The position numbers and the translations under genes were made by a program. A DNA stretch of 64,000 bases, taken from NCBI GenBank assembly GCA_023548195.1, contig JAJHZJ010000754.1, positions 372,001 to 436,000 of the forward strand. Direction: 5' to 3'. The notes under the pieces are model-generated. The model ran no database searches, was not told the DNA's origin, and worked only from the letters and a program-made list of their open reading frames with translations. Positions 1 to 12,800 of this stretch are shown here, piece by piece. Numbering within the stretch: the stretch's first letter is position 1; every line of letters begins with the position of its first letter. This DNA is from Bettongia penicillata ogilbyi (lineage: Eukaryota; Chordata; Mammalia; Diprotodontia; Potoroidae).

Positions 1-686
1 TGGCTTAATGCACATGTGCAGGGTTTCCTGTAGGCATGTTTTTTTTAAGAGTCCTTTGAAAAATGGTGTGAAATATTTTATAGAATCCTTGAAACTAAAG
101 TACTTTTGGGGAGGGGATGATTCTGAGCCCATGCTCCCCTCTTGTTTTGTTTGGCACTGACTTCTCTCTGTAAGCATCATTCTTTTAATTACAACCTCCT
201 TTGGAATTATGCACTGCAAATTGCTACCCGTGCTAATTGTTGTATGGACAGTTAATGAGCAGAGTGGTAAATGAGGAGTGGTAGAGATGACCTTTATTTA
301 AAAGCAAATCCTGTCAAACATTTCCCTTAGCATCATGGGAAACAACCCAGCATCCGTAGGCAGGTATGATGAATGTATATCACATGTACCACCACTCTTT
401 TCCCCCTGCCCCATATTGTCCACATGGAGGCCAGCCTGCCTGTTTTTCCTGAAGAAGCACAACATGGCCTTGGTTAGTGTCATCATGAGAGGCTAGTGAC
501 TGTTGATCTCAGGGGAGCAGGGGCCAGGCCAGCTCCCAAGCTCAGTCTGTGAAGGGAGACATGCCCTGTCTTCATGGCAGATTTGATGTATGTGCAGCCC
601 TAAAGGAGCTGACCAGCCAGGGGTAATGAAGGAGACTGAGCAGGGCCAGCAACAGGGATTCAGCAGAGGGCATCTTTCTCTTTCAG
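1..686 (+). other. HECTD4 intron (partial)
   Basis: Intron sequence before the first visible exon. No repeat family or other gene recognised; the acceptor is tttcag at 686. Confidence 0.6.
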
Positions 687-824
687 GCATGGTGGACATC
701 GCCCGGCAGACTGTAGAATTTCTGTATGAGGAGAATGGTGGCATCCCCAGAGATCTTTACCTTCCCACGATTGAAGACATCAAGGATGAAGCAAATAAGT
801 TCACAATCGATAAAGTTCGCAAAG
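687..824 (+). CDS. HECTD4: HECTD4 window exon 1
   Basis: Residues 1-46 of the visible part. It begins with two bases that complete a Gly codon and ends one base into the next Gly codon. Contains FLYEENGGIPRDLYLP. The donor AAAG|gtttct is weak. Confidence 0.88.
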
Positions 825-3800
825 GTTTCTTTTTCCTTCTTGCTTTGCTAGAAATTTGAAATTGAGAATGGCCTTTTTTGATTGAGAAACAGAGTGTAAG
901 GCCAGGGGTGGGATTGCTCAGGAATGCAGCAGTGAGGTTTCATTCTCTGACACCCACTCTTTCTGGGCACCTCTGCTTGAGCCCCCAGCCAACCCTGAAG
1001 ATTTCACTAAAGACAGGTATCCTCGGGATGCCTCTCCTCTCAGCTGCACAAGAAACACAGAAAATTGCAGGAGTATAGGGGAATCACCTTAGGAGGTTGG
1101 GCAGGGGCAGGGAGGGGAAGAAAGTTGCTAGTCTCTTCTGTCCAGCATGTCATTTTGGGCCCCACCACCTGAGGGGAGCTCTTTGCTCTGTGGTCTGCTC
1201 ACTGAGGGCATGTTCAGGACACTACCCTTGCTTCTCTTCCCATCTTGGATCAGGCTGAGAGGTAATGATGGATCACAGGGATCCAGGCTCTTGAATGAAT
1301 CTCTCCCTCTCTTGGCCCCCAGGTCTCACTGTGGTTACTCGCTCTCCAGACAGTAACAATGTGGCCAGCAGTGCTGTAGGGACTGCACTCCCCAAATTTG
1401 CCATCCGAGGGATGTTGAAAACATTTGGCCTCCATGGAGTTGTTCTGGATGTGGACTCAGTAAGTAAAAGATTTTCAAGCATGCCTGTGCCATGCTCAAG
1501 GCTGTCTGTCTCTTTTCTCACGTCACTGAGTGTGCAGCAGAGCCTGTGGTGGCACCTGACCTGCTCTGGCGCCTGGAACCCTGGCAGAGGAGGGGAAACA
1601 GGTGCACTGTTGTCTGCCCTGATGGCTACAGCCAGTGGTCAGGCCAAACAAACTAGTTATTGAAAAGACGTGTGCTCATCTTCTCCTTAAACATCCCTGT
1701 TACCCACCCACAGGTGGGTGATTTTGTCATTTCAGAATGAGGTAAATGAGGAAGTTAATTGTTTAAAAATCAAAGAGACAAACTAACAGCATTTATCAAG
1801 TTGCCTGCCATGCTCAGAGTTTTGTGCATAAATACGCCTAGATCCTGGGAGAGCTGTAAAGGCTAAGACAAGGCCCTTCCTTATGGCACACTGCCTCACT
1901 ATCAGAAAAGTCAGTAAAATGTGATGGGAAGGACCCTGGAACAGGATCTCTAAAACAGGGCTCTTTACTTCCCCCGCAAGCTTTAGGGCCTATGGCAAGT
2001 CCCTCCACATTCCTAGACTTCAGTTTTGTGTTTGGAAAATGATGGGATTGGAATAAATGATCTTTGAGGACCACTCCTGTTCCAAAGTTCTGTGAGCTCT
2101 GAGCTAAGGATTCAGGTGCAGACCTTAGGAAGAAATTCTCCATCGACTTTGAGGCTTTGCCGAGTGAGTCAGGCTGCTTAATGGACCGAGTTCCCTAAGA
2201 CACCCATGGAAGAAGTTAGCTCTCAGACCTCTGTGGAGTTTAATGCAGTATGTCTTTCGGGCAGAACCTCAACACTGGCAGTGATGAACTTCGTCTTAAA
2301 TACAAAATTATGCCAGCTCATAATTTCATTTTGCAGTTTTAAATCATTCTCATCTAATGTAACTCAAACCTCTAATACTGGTGACTAATATATGGTACTG
2401 ACTTGTTTTCCTAGCAGTGGAAATTTATGACAAATAGAAATCACTCATTAATAGAAAATCATGAAAACAGCATTGCATGAGAAGCAATAATTTATTATTA
2501 TTTCTTGAGTGACTTGGCTTCCTGTGTTATATTGATTTCTAAGTATAGTTTTATTTATTATTTTACTCGCTGGCATTTGGATCCCAAATATATCTGTATG
2601 TTCCATTCTGTGCCTTAATGACCCCAGAGTAGAGATCAGTGATCAAACAGGTACATAGTTTTGAGAGTATCAGCAATGTTAGGAACATGCAACTTGGCCT
2701 TATTGTAAAGCAATGAACTCCACTGGCTCTCAGTTCCCTCTGGTGAACAAGCTCCTCTGTCTGGCATTCCAGGTCCCCTCTCCTACTTTTATCCTCCTTG
2801 GCCATCTCGGGCCCACCTTTTGCCTGGACTGTGTCACCTCTTTATCCCTTCTGCTTCTCAGTGTCACTGATCTAATATGTGAGACCTTTCCTGATCCCTC
2901 CCTGAAAAAATGATCTTGTGTCCATCTGGCATCTTTCGTAGAGATTGTCTTTGTATACAAATTTTCTCCCTTGATAGGACGGTAACTTCTCCAGGGGAGA
3001 GACTTTCGTTTGTTTATGTATCCTTGGTCCCTGTGGATTGATTCCATCTATAAGCAATAACATATAAACGGCACTTTTAAAAAGTTTAACATAGTTTGTG
3101 AAAAGACATCTTGATAAATTAAAATTTATCCCCATTGTCTGACTGAATCTGTTAATTTTTTATCCATTGGTATATGGCCAACACATATTTAAATTTCCTC
3201 TCATCCTTATACTCTTTTCTTCCATTTCTATTTTAAATATTTACAACTAGTATTTCAACCATATTTTATCTAGAAGTTTAAAACATTCTTCATTTTTTTT
3301 GAGTCTCTACAGTCTCAGTGTTGTGTTTTGCCCTTTACCAAAAAAAAAACCAAGCAGACATTTGAAAGTATTATGTATGGCCTTTTTCACAAGTGTAATG
3401 TACTGTTGCTTTCCCTATCAAATCATTTATTTGGTAGTAAAATAGCTCTGAACCAGCAATTGACTGCTGACTTGAAGAAGAGGATTGGAAAATCTCTCCC
3501 CTGGAGGGGAGAATAAACATGCATATTTTCAAACTTTGCAAATAAAATCAATATTCAGGGGGAAAAGCCAATAACCTTTATTCTTATTATTGTAGGTAAA
3601 TGAACTGGTGCAAGTCGAAACTTACCTTCGCAGTGAAGGAGTGTTGGTACGGTACTGGTATCCTATCGACATGTTAGAAAGGCCTCCTGCAGGCTACCGC
3701 AGGACTGCAACTAATGGCCTAGTTACACTGGACAACACCAACATTCAGATTCACAGGTAACTGAAAATTCCTTTAATCAGAACTTTCTGTCTATGTTACA

Positions 3801-6800
3801 GGCGTGGGGAACTTGTGGCCTCAAGGCCATATGTGGCCCTCTAGGTCCTCAGGTGCAGCCCTTTTAGTGAATCCAAACTTCACAGAACAGATCCTCTGAA
3901 TAAAAGGATTTGTTCTATAAAACTTGGACTCAGTCAAAAGGCCACACCTGAGGACCTAGCAGGCCACATGTGTCCTTTAACCCACCCCTGATAGAAAGTC
4001 TATACAGGACTGACCCTCCTGGCAGATTCTCCTTCAGATGCCATTTAGTTCCTGAATCAATCAAGTGCTTACCGAACACCTGCTGTGTGCCCAGCACTGT
4101 GCCGGGCACTTTGGGGAGATACAGAAGAATTAGGAGGGGAGGGGCACTCAGCATGAGGGACATGGTAACCTTGGAGCACACCCAGCCATATGGGTGGCTG
4201 CATTTCATTGCATGCTAGATTCGTAACTGTTTATTAGCTTTAATAGAAAAATATCCCCCAGATATATCCCTAAATCTCAGTATGTTCCCTTCATGACATG
4301 CTGAAAGCTTTTCTACTAGTAGATCTTCTGGGCTTATTATTGACAGATATCTACCATGAAAGAAAACTACTGGTTGTTGATAAGCAAAATGGGCCACCTA
4401 TCTGAAAGGGAATCAGATAGTTTGAGGTAGCATCCAAATGCAAAGCGTTATCATTGTCATCAATAACATGCTTTCAGCAGCAGAGGAACATGACACGTCC
4501 AGCACAAACATACCCAGGGATTGAGTACTGTCCGTTGGGCAGTGCCATTGACAACCTGACCAGTGATAAGGGTGTATGTTTTTGTGCTTTCCAAAGAAGG
4601 CTTTTCTTTGCAAATAAACATAAAGGAATCCATCACCAAAAGAGACTGCTGGAGCTCCTTTTTTAGGCAGAAAAATTTCATTTGTTAAATGAAGCCTGAA
4701 CCAGGAAAAGACAATTGCCTAAAGATGAAGCTTCCCTTGTCTGTCCTGTCTCTCTGTGCTTAACAGTTTTAGTTCTTTGAAATTGGAGGTGAAAGGATTT
4801 GAAGGTAGGAAGCATTTTGATTAAAGACCTAGTTTGTTTGTACTGCTTTCCTCCATTCATGATACATTTATATTTACATTTACAAACAACTGTACTCACA
4901 GGGAAGGGAGACACATCAGTTATTTATCCTGTCTTCCTACCACATCTTCTAAGTCTACTTTGATTGTGTTTCTTCAGTCCTTGCATATTAATGGTACCAC
5001 CCAACAACCAAAGCCTGTGGGGTGTTTCCATGGTTGCCAGTCCCTAATAGAGTCCCAAGTGTTCTTGCAGTAATTTAATTTGTGCCACTCAAGAAATATC
5101 AGTAAATATTGACCCATCCTCCATGGCCTCCAGAGGGACTTTTGGAGACTTGAGAACTTGTGCATATGTTAAAGCTGCTTCTAAAAGACTTTTTTGTGTA
5201 GTTTTCAACTCCAAAATCTTCCCTCTATGTGAGTGGTTAACAAAAAAAAGCCCAGGTGCAGTCTAACCAAAAGCTTAGGTGCTGGCAAGGTACCAAACAC
5301 TTTGGGGTGGGAGGCACAATCCAGACAAGACCTAATTGGCCATTAATGAGTGATTTTCCAAAGCCCCTGCTGTCTGCTTCTTTTGATGGCATTAAAGTCA
5401 GGTTCCTGGGGATTGAAAGCTGGCATCCCTTTTGCCCCACTTGACCCCCTTTGTTTTTGCACCAACTCTGACCAAGCACCCTAGGAAGTACAGAGAGCAT
5501 GGAGAAAGGGCATGCCCTGATGGGCCCAGTGTTCCTTGACTAGAGTGAGAAATAAAATGGCAGCCATAATGGCACCAAGTCATCGGGTGTTTTGGGAGAA
5601 ATGGCAGTCCTTAGGGTCTGGGGTTGAGGAGGGGAGCAGGAGACTTCCATCCCCCATATCCTGTGCTGCTTCTTTCCAGGGAGCTGCTGAGGTGTGAGGC
5701 CTCCCTGGCCAGGCTGTATTGTCGCATGGCCCTTCTCAACATCTTTGCCCCGAAACTGCCTCACCTGTTTACTCGTCTGTTTCACATCCCTGCCGTTCGG
5801 GACATCACCCTGGAACACCTGCAGCTCCTGTCCAGCCAGCTCCTTGCTCCGCCCCTTCCTGGTAAAACCTCACTTGGATCATATAGTGTCCTTAGTTACT
5901 GTCACGCACAGTAGGTCTACTGCTGTACTCTGGTCAACAAATGCCTCTCCAGACTCATCCCTGGTCACAGGGTGATGCTGTGCCCATCCTCCCTGCTCGC
6001 TTGGAGATGAGGAGCCAAGTGTGGGCATAGGGAGTCCCGGGTGGAGAGACTGTCCTGGAGAATTAATCTTCCCTAATGATTGCTCTTTATTTTATTCCTG
6101 TGAAGTTGGCCCTAACGCTAACCTAGGTACCAGGTTCTTGTGGCCAGAGAGAGGCTAGGGAGTGTCACTGATCCACATGGTAACTAGCCACAGACACGCT
6201 CTTCACTATTAGGAGTCAGAGAGTCAAACATTCTCACTGTGAAGAGCTCATTCGAGACAGGCCCTTTCCACCCTGTGACTTCAGGTAGAGCTGCATTTAG
6301 GGAGGCCATCCACACATCCTTTTTGGGGGGGAAATGCCATGATTCCTGCTTGGGTGCTTGGTTAAAGGCCTTCCAAGATAGGACTGAGACAAAATATTTT
6401 TGGCTGTCCTGGCAAATGCTGCTTGATTCTGCTCCCCAGCCCCAGGGCAAAATCCACGAATTGCAACCATCCCTCTCTCCTTCCTTTCCGCCCCCAGCTA
6501 CCCAACCTGACCTGTGCAATCTGCCTTCTGATCCCTGCCCCTGCTTTACCAGAAACTTGGAAGAGGATCTGGGAGGAGGTTGGAGGAGGTGCTGGGGAGG
6601 GAGTCACACTCAGTAGAACCCTTGGTCGGCTGGATGCGCAAGTCCACACTTCATTCGGGGCTGCACCCGGGGTAGTTGCCTCCTCCGTCCCCTCCCCACA
6701 GTCACGACATCCACCACAGATGCATGTGCGAAGTCCCCACTGGCACCAGGCCTCGTTTGGGATTCTTGAGGGCTGAGGTTTCCTTGACCTTTCCCTGTCC

Positions 6801-9800
6801 CTGGGCTTTGAGGAATTAAATTGTGCTTGTAGATCTTCTGAACTCCTCTCAGAATCCTCTGGTTGGGGGAGGGAAGCCAAGCCTCTTGGTACCTTCCAGA
6901 TGTTGCTGGTTTGGGCGTTCTTTCAGATTCAGCCTCCCAAGTGAGTGAGTGAGGGTCCTGCGGCTGCACCCACTGCCATGGGCTCTGCAGTTAGGCCCTG
7001 TTTGATTTCCTGTTTGCAGATGGCACCATCAGTTCCAGCGCTGTCCTTTTGGCCCAGTCTCTGCAGCACTGCATCCATGCCCAGAACTGTTCTGCAGCAG
7101 ACCTCTTCTACCAAGGCAGCTCACAGACAGTCAGAGACTGGCTCAATGTCGCCATCACACGTACCCTCCAGCAAGGAGAAGAGAGCCTTTTGGAACTGAC
7201 AAGACAGATCTGTTCTTTCCTGCAGGTAAAAAAAAAAAATCTTTGATATAACTTTAGTGTGGTCACATTTTTAGAATAGAAGACATTAATCTGCTAAAAA
7301 TTGTGCTCATTTTATTTTTCATTGACTTCTTTCCTCTTCTCCAGGTCCCTTTGTACCTTGTTACCTTGTTTCCCTGTTTCTGTAGTGCCCTCTCGTCCTA
7401 CCCCACCTCCTGCCAAAAGACTACTTGTCCTTTCACTTTTTTGCCTAGCATGAAAAGATGACATGCTCCCATTTCTGTTGGTAGCCTGTGGTTTTCATGA
7501 TTAAATGTCTCTCTGCAGACAGCCCCGGAGCAGTTTCCCTCAGAAGAATTCCCAGTTTCTGAGTCCAAAGTCAATATGGATGTTAACTTCCCTGGGGCTG
7601 CTTTCGTTGTGGTGTCTTGTAAAGAAAGTCAGTCTGGATTCCGCAAAGAGTAAGTGGGCCTCGGTCAAGTAGAAGGCCATGGAGATGGAGGGGGGAGATG
7701 GAGCTTGATGGAGATAGCAAAGAAACCACCAGCTGTCTCTGGTACACCTGCCGTTTCCACATCCCCTCCATTTCCAGGGGGTCATTCCTTCTTCTCTCTA
7801 CTCTCTGGATAGCCCAGAGAGTCATCCCTTATGATGAAGAAGGAAAAAGGCAGTTCAGCAAAATGGATCCCCAAAGAGAGGTGGTCTTGACATTCTGTGA
7901 TGCAACTGCCCCCTCGTTTTTCCACCTCAGCTGAGAAGTGGGGCCAAGCCTCTCCTTTGGTTTGGCCTTTGTGCTTTTACGACTCTTGGCCTTGATCCGT
8001 AGACTCCTTTGGGTGGGATTATGGTCTGTTTTCTTGCTCTTGCAATGCCTTGTTCGTCTGGTCCTCTTAGTTTACTGTGCACCAGTTCACATGAGCCTCC
8101 CTGTACTTCTCTTCTCATTGTATTTGTTGTGTCTCATCTCTTGGTAATATTCCATTACATTCATGTACCAGAACTTGGTTAGTCTTTTTGTAGTTGATAA
8201 ATCCAGGGCATTTGCTTTGGGAAGCATTTCTTTCTGACAAATAGTCATTAATAGTGATAATAGCAGCATCCACCAGAGATATTTACACAATAAATAATTT
8301 ACAAAGTACCTGCCAAAATGCTCTTTAGCCCTCACAACAGCCCTGGGAAATAGATCATTAAAGATCCTTCCTTTTACAAATGAAGAAGCAGGCCTATGGA
8401 GGTTAAGGGATTTCTTCAAGGTTATTTCATTAGCAGATAACAGTCAGGACTAAAACCCAGGTCTTCTGACGTAGCATCCGATGCTCTTTCAGCCAGTCCA
8501 CTTTCACAAAAGATGGTGGAAATGTGTAGGCATGATTCCATTAGCCAAGCCTCTTATCATTGTATCCACTAGAACACCTCTGTCGTTGGTGTCCACAGTA
8601 CACTGACTGACTCTTCCATCACTGCTTATTCCTTCTTTCACAGCTCCTCCCTGTACAAGGCTCCATGGGCCCGTGTGCTCTTATATGGGCTTGGCCACAA
8701 AGTGAAGCGGAATGGCCAGCTCAATCTCATTGAAGCTGTCTGCTATCCACGGGATGCTTCTCCAACCAATACAGGGCTAACCCCACCTCCAACCACCAAC
8801 CAGTATCCTTCTGTGATCATAGCAACTGACAAAGTCCACATCAAACTGGGTAAATCTCTGGATTAGTTTATGGTGATTAAAGATTGTAAATCATGCCTCT
8901 GCTTTTCCTTTCAAAAATGGAAGGGATTTTCTGCCTTACTAAGTTCATTTCCTACTGACAAGGGAAAGGTCTGTTCAGTATGGTACACTTTGGAGAGCTG
9001 CATAATTGTGCAAAGGTCTGCCAGGTGATTCACTGTTTGGCGGTAACAGGGATGATACGCTTCTTCTCACACATGGTTTGGGATGGTCATTTGGTGGTTG
9101 GAATGACTTCTTAGTGTGATGGACCAAGTCAGTAAATCATTTAGATTTCACCATCCAAACCGGGTTTCCTCCAGTTCTCACCCCTCAGGCCTGCTGTGAT
9201 TCAGTTAGGCCCCAGGGTATTGGACAGTGAGAGCCTTGGAAACTCGCTCAGGTCCTAAGTAGAAAACAGCAGTTGGGGTGTTTCCATCAGGAAAAGTGAT
9301 GTGTCCTGTCTTTCCCAGCATCTTGAATAAAGCTGCCATAGTTTCAGTGCTTGACTTCAGTTATAGGTGACAAAGAAGGCTATTTAAATCTGGAGGGCGC
9401 TGCTTGCTGCTTGTCTCTCTGCACAAGATGCTGTTTCTAGGCAGACAATGGAGGAGAAGGGGTCTTTGGGACCAGGTGCTCCTGTGCCAGGTGGCCCCAC
9501 CAAGGAAAAAGGGCCAGGCAGGCTCATAGTTTTCAAGTGGGATTGCACACTGAGCTGAAGAGTACTCTGTGACCATTTGAAAGTCATTTAAGGTGTACTA
9601 GCTTAACTTTAAATATTTAGGTTATAGGCAGAGGACCTCTGACCCAGTGCCGTACTTCTGCTCTTGAATTCTTCATGAGAGTACTCATCAAGACATGCAG
9701 GCCTGGTCATGACCTGCCTTCTCTGTGTGCTCCTGGAGAACAAGAATAACAACTGAAAAGTTTTTTAGACAAATAGATCCTCAGAACTAGGAGGGGACCT

Positions 9801-12800
9801 TTGAGACGAAACAGTCCCAAACTGACCCTCTATTCCCTGTTTGAGGAAGCTTAGACTCAGATGTCATGTGGCTAGGGAAGTGCCCTTTGCTATGCAATCA
9901 ACAAGTAGCCAGGCCAGGCGCCTGCAGCTTGTGGTGGCGGAGCACTGCCTCACTACAGTCTTGGAAGGACAGAGTGCAAATATGGTTATCCCCACTGAGG
10001 AGAAAACTGAGGCTGAGAGCTCATGTGACCCGGCTGTCATATCATAGCTTGTTAGTGGCAGAGACAGCTGCTGAGTTCCCTTAGCTCAGAGTTCCTTTGA
10101 CAGTCCCTTTCCAAGTTGCCCCAGTCAGTGGAGTGACTGGCAGCCATCTGGAAAAACTTGGGGATGGCTTGTACCCATGTTTCAGCAGAGTTGGGATATC
10201 ATTTCAGAAGAGAAAAAAGTGTTTGGGAGGCCATTGTGTGGAAGGAGAAGTCAGAGAGCAGTTTGGAGCAGTGAGTGCAAGGGCAAAGAAGCAGATTTAA
10301 TTTCAGTGTAAAAGGCTGCCAAAAAATGAAACCTGCCACAAATTGGAACACTGGCTTGGCTTTCCCTTCATCAGAGGTCTTCCAGAAGAAGATTCTCAGT
10401 ATAGATGAAGTATCCTTGCTGCAGTACTGTTTGGAGGAGAGCACCTCAGAGGCCCTTTCCAGCTCAGATGTCCTGGGAGTCTGTGGCGACATTGTTGTGT
10501 GGTTCATCTCATGTGGGCCATAGCCCTCCCAGCTGGCCAGCTCTGTGCCTACAGCAGCTCCCTGGTGTGTTAGTACAGTCCCAGGGCACTCATTTCAGGA
10601 GGGGGAATATTCTAAGCAACATCTCTTAAAGCACAAGATGGATCTCCAGTTCACTAAGATGAGTTTGTTTGTTAGTGGTTTAAGAATGCTGTCTCTTCCC
10701 CACTTTTTTCCTGCTTCCCCATCTTCTGTTGTCCCATTTGAAAGGAAATTGTGTTGGCTTCCCATGTTTTCTCCCTCTCCTGCTTGGCTTCTACCGACCA
10801 GTTTCGTACATTTACTGAAATCAAGCACTAATCAGTGACCTTCCTTCCTGGGGAATGTCCTAGGGGTCTCTCCACCTCCGGGAGCTGTGCTGGTGTTGCA
10901 TTCTCTGCCCCTGGAATTCCCATTAGCCATGGCTTTCGCAGAGCAGCTCTTGTCTTGGAAATCCGACGATGGTGAAGGGAAATCTGAAGATGAGCCTGAC
11001 ATCATCATCCCAGCTTCAGTCCTACTGCAAGTGGTGGAGCTCCTAGGTGAGATACAGACTAATGATAACGGAGGTGCTACTGATGCCGAGAGCACTGTTG
11101 TCCAAAAGTGCAGTCTGAGCAAACTTCTATTTGGGTCTCACAACAGTCCTGAGAAGCAGGTGCTTTTACTTTTCCCCTTTTCCATGAGGAAACCAGTCCT
11201 TTGAAAGGTTAAGCATCTTGTTCTGGGTGACATGGGTAGTCAGTGTCCAACCTCGAATCTGATCAAGAGTCCAGTTCCCCCTGAGCCCAATGCAGGCTTC
11301 AGCTCATGCCAGGCCCAGAGCCACTCTCTTGGGTAACACACCCACCCTTTTGGTGAAAATGTCAGACTGGGTAGAGGGGAGCTATGAAAAGCCCCAAAGT
11401 CATTCCTTCTTCAGAAGGAGGCTCACAGTTACCCCAGACTATTTGCTGTGTAAGAAGTTGTTTTCTAATGTTGGGGGAAAAAAGTCCATATGAATTTTCA
11501 ATTTGAATTAGAATTTGAGGTAGAGGAATCTTGGAGGTCACCAATTCCAACCCCCCTCATCTCACGCTTGAGTAAATTCAGATCCAAAGTTGAGGGGACC
11601 CACAGAAGTCACAGATGGTGAAGCAAGGCTCTGCCAAGCTCAGCTCTCTCATCTGGCCCTGGCTTGGACAAAACCTGAGTTCCCCCATCTTTCGGGGCAT
11701 CTGAGGCTGTGGGTACCATTAGCTAGCATTAACTTTTTTTCCTATGGATAGTCTTTTCAGTCTTCCTGAGTTGTACTTTTGATCTTAATGATTTAGAGAA
11801 GCTGGAGAGAGAAGTGGTTTCTGTTGCAGATATCATTACGGGGGGGGAGGGGGGGGCGAGACTCTGGCACAGTAATGTGACCTATATAGTTGAGTCCAGC
11901 TGATGGACAGCCACCTGCTTAGCAGCAGAGTGTGAACACTAGTTTCATGTACTTGGCTTGCAAAAGCACCTTGATAAGGGTTTGTTTTTTTTTTTTAATA
12001 GGAAACTTCCTCTGGACAACTGATATGGCCGCATGTGTGAAGGAGCTGATCTTCCACCTCCTGGCAGAGCTTCTGCGCAAAGTGCACAGGTTGGAGCAAA
12101 AGAAGAAGCCATCGGGCCTGTCCTCCTCTATTGCCCTCCAGCTCAACCCCTGCCTGGCCATGCTCATGGCCCTACAGTCAGAGCTACACAAACTCTATGA
12201 TGAAGAGACCCAAAACTGGGTCACCAGCAGTGCCTGCGGAGGCTCAGGGGCCACAGGGGCTGACCAGGGCAGGTTCTCCACATACTTCCATGCTCTGATG
12301 GAAGCCTGCTTGGCTGTAGCCGAGGTCACTCTGCCCATCAACATGAGCGTGACCTCGACTGTTATGGCCTCAACCAATGCACCTAATCTTAGTGACTCTT
12401 CATCCTCATCCTCATCTTCCCCAGGGCAGACCCCCCAGAGCCCCAGCCTCCTGTCTAAGAGGAAAAAGGTCAAAATGAAACGGGAGAAGGCCTCCTCTTC
12501 GGGTAAACGATCTTCCTCTCGGACAGTGGAGACAGATGCATCTGTGCTGAGTATTGGGGGCAGCAAACCTGAGGACATGCTGTGGTTTCACAGGGCCCTG
12601 ACCCTGCTCACCATTCTTCGGCACCTCATCAAGAAAGATCCCCAAGGTCTGGGGGTGACTAGTGATGCCATCGCAGATGCTTGCCAGGCCCTTGTGGGCC
12701 CCACGGCCCACAGCCGCCTGCTGGTCATCTCAGGCATCCCCACGCATTTGGATGAGGCCATCGTGAGAAGTGCCATCCGGAAGGCTTGCAATGCCCACGG

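Larger units (their letters stand above)
1460..3595 (+). other. HECTD4 intron with SINE and L2-like fragments
   Basis: Holds a MIR/MAR-like SINE fragment at 1955-2110 and an L2-like 3' fragment at 2700-3070. The rest is AT-rich and unassigned. Confidence 0.5.

Noticed and set aside
6184..6969. Cluster of overlapping open frames on both strands
   Set aside because: They are in an HECTD4 intron between phase-matched exons, without splice support or known domains.
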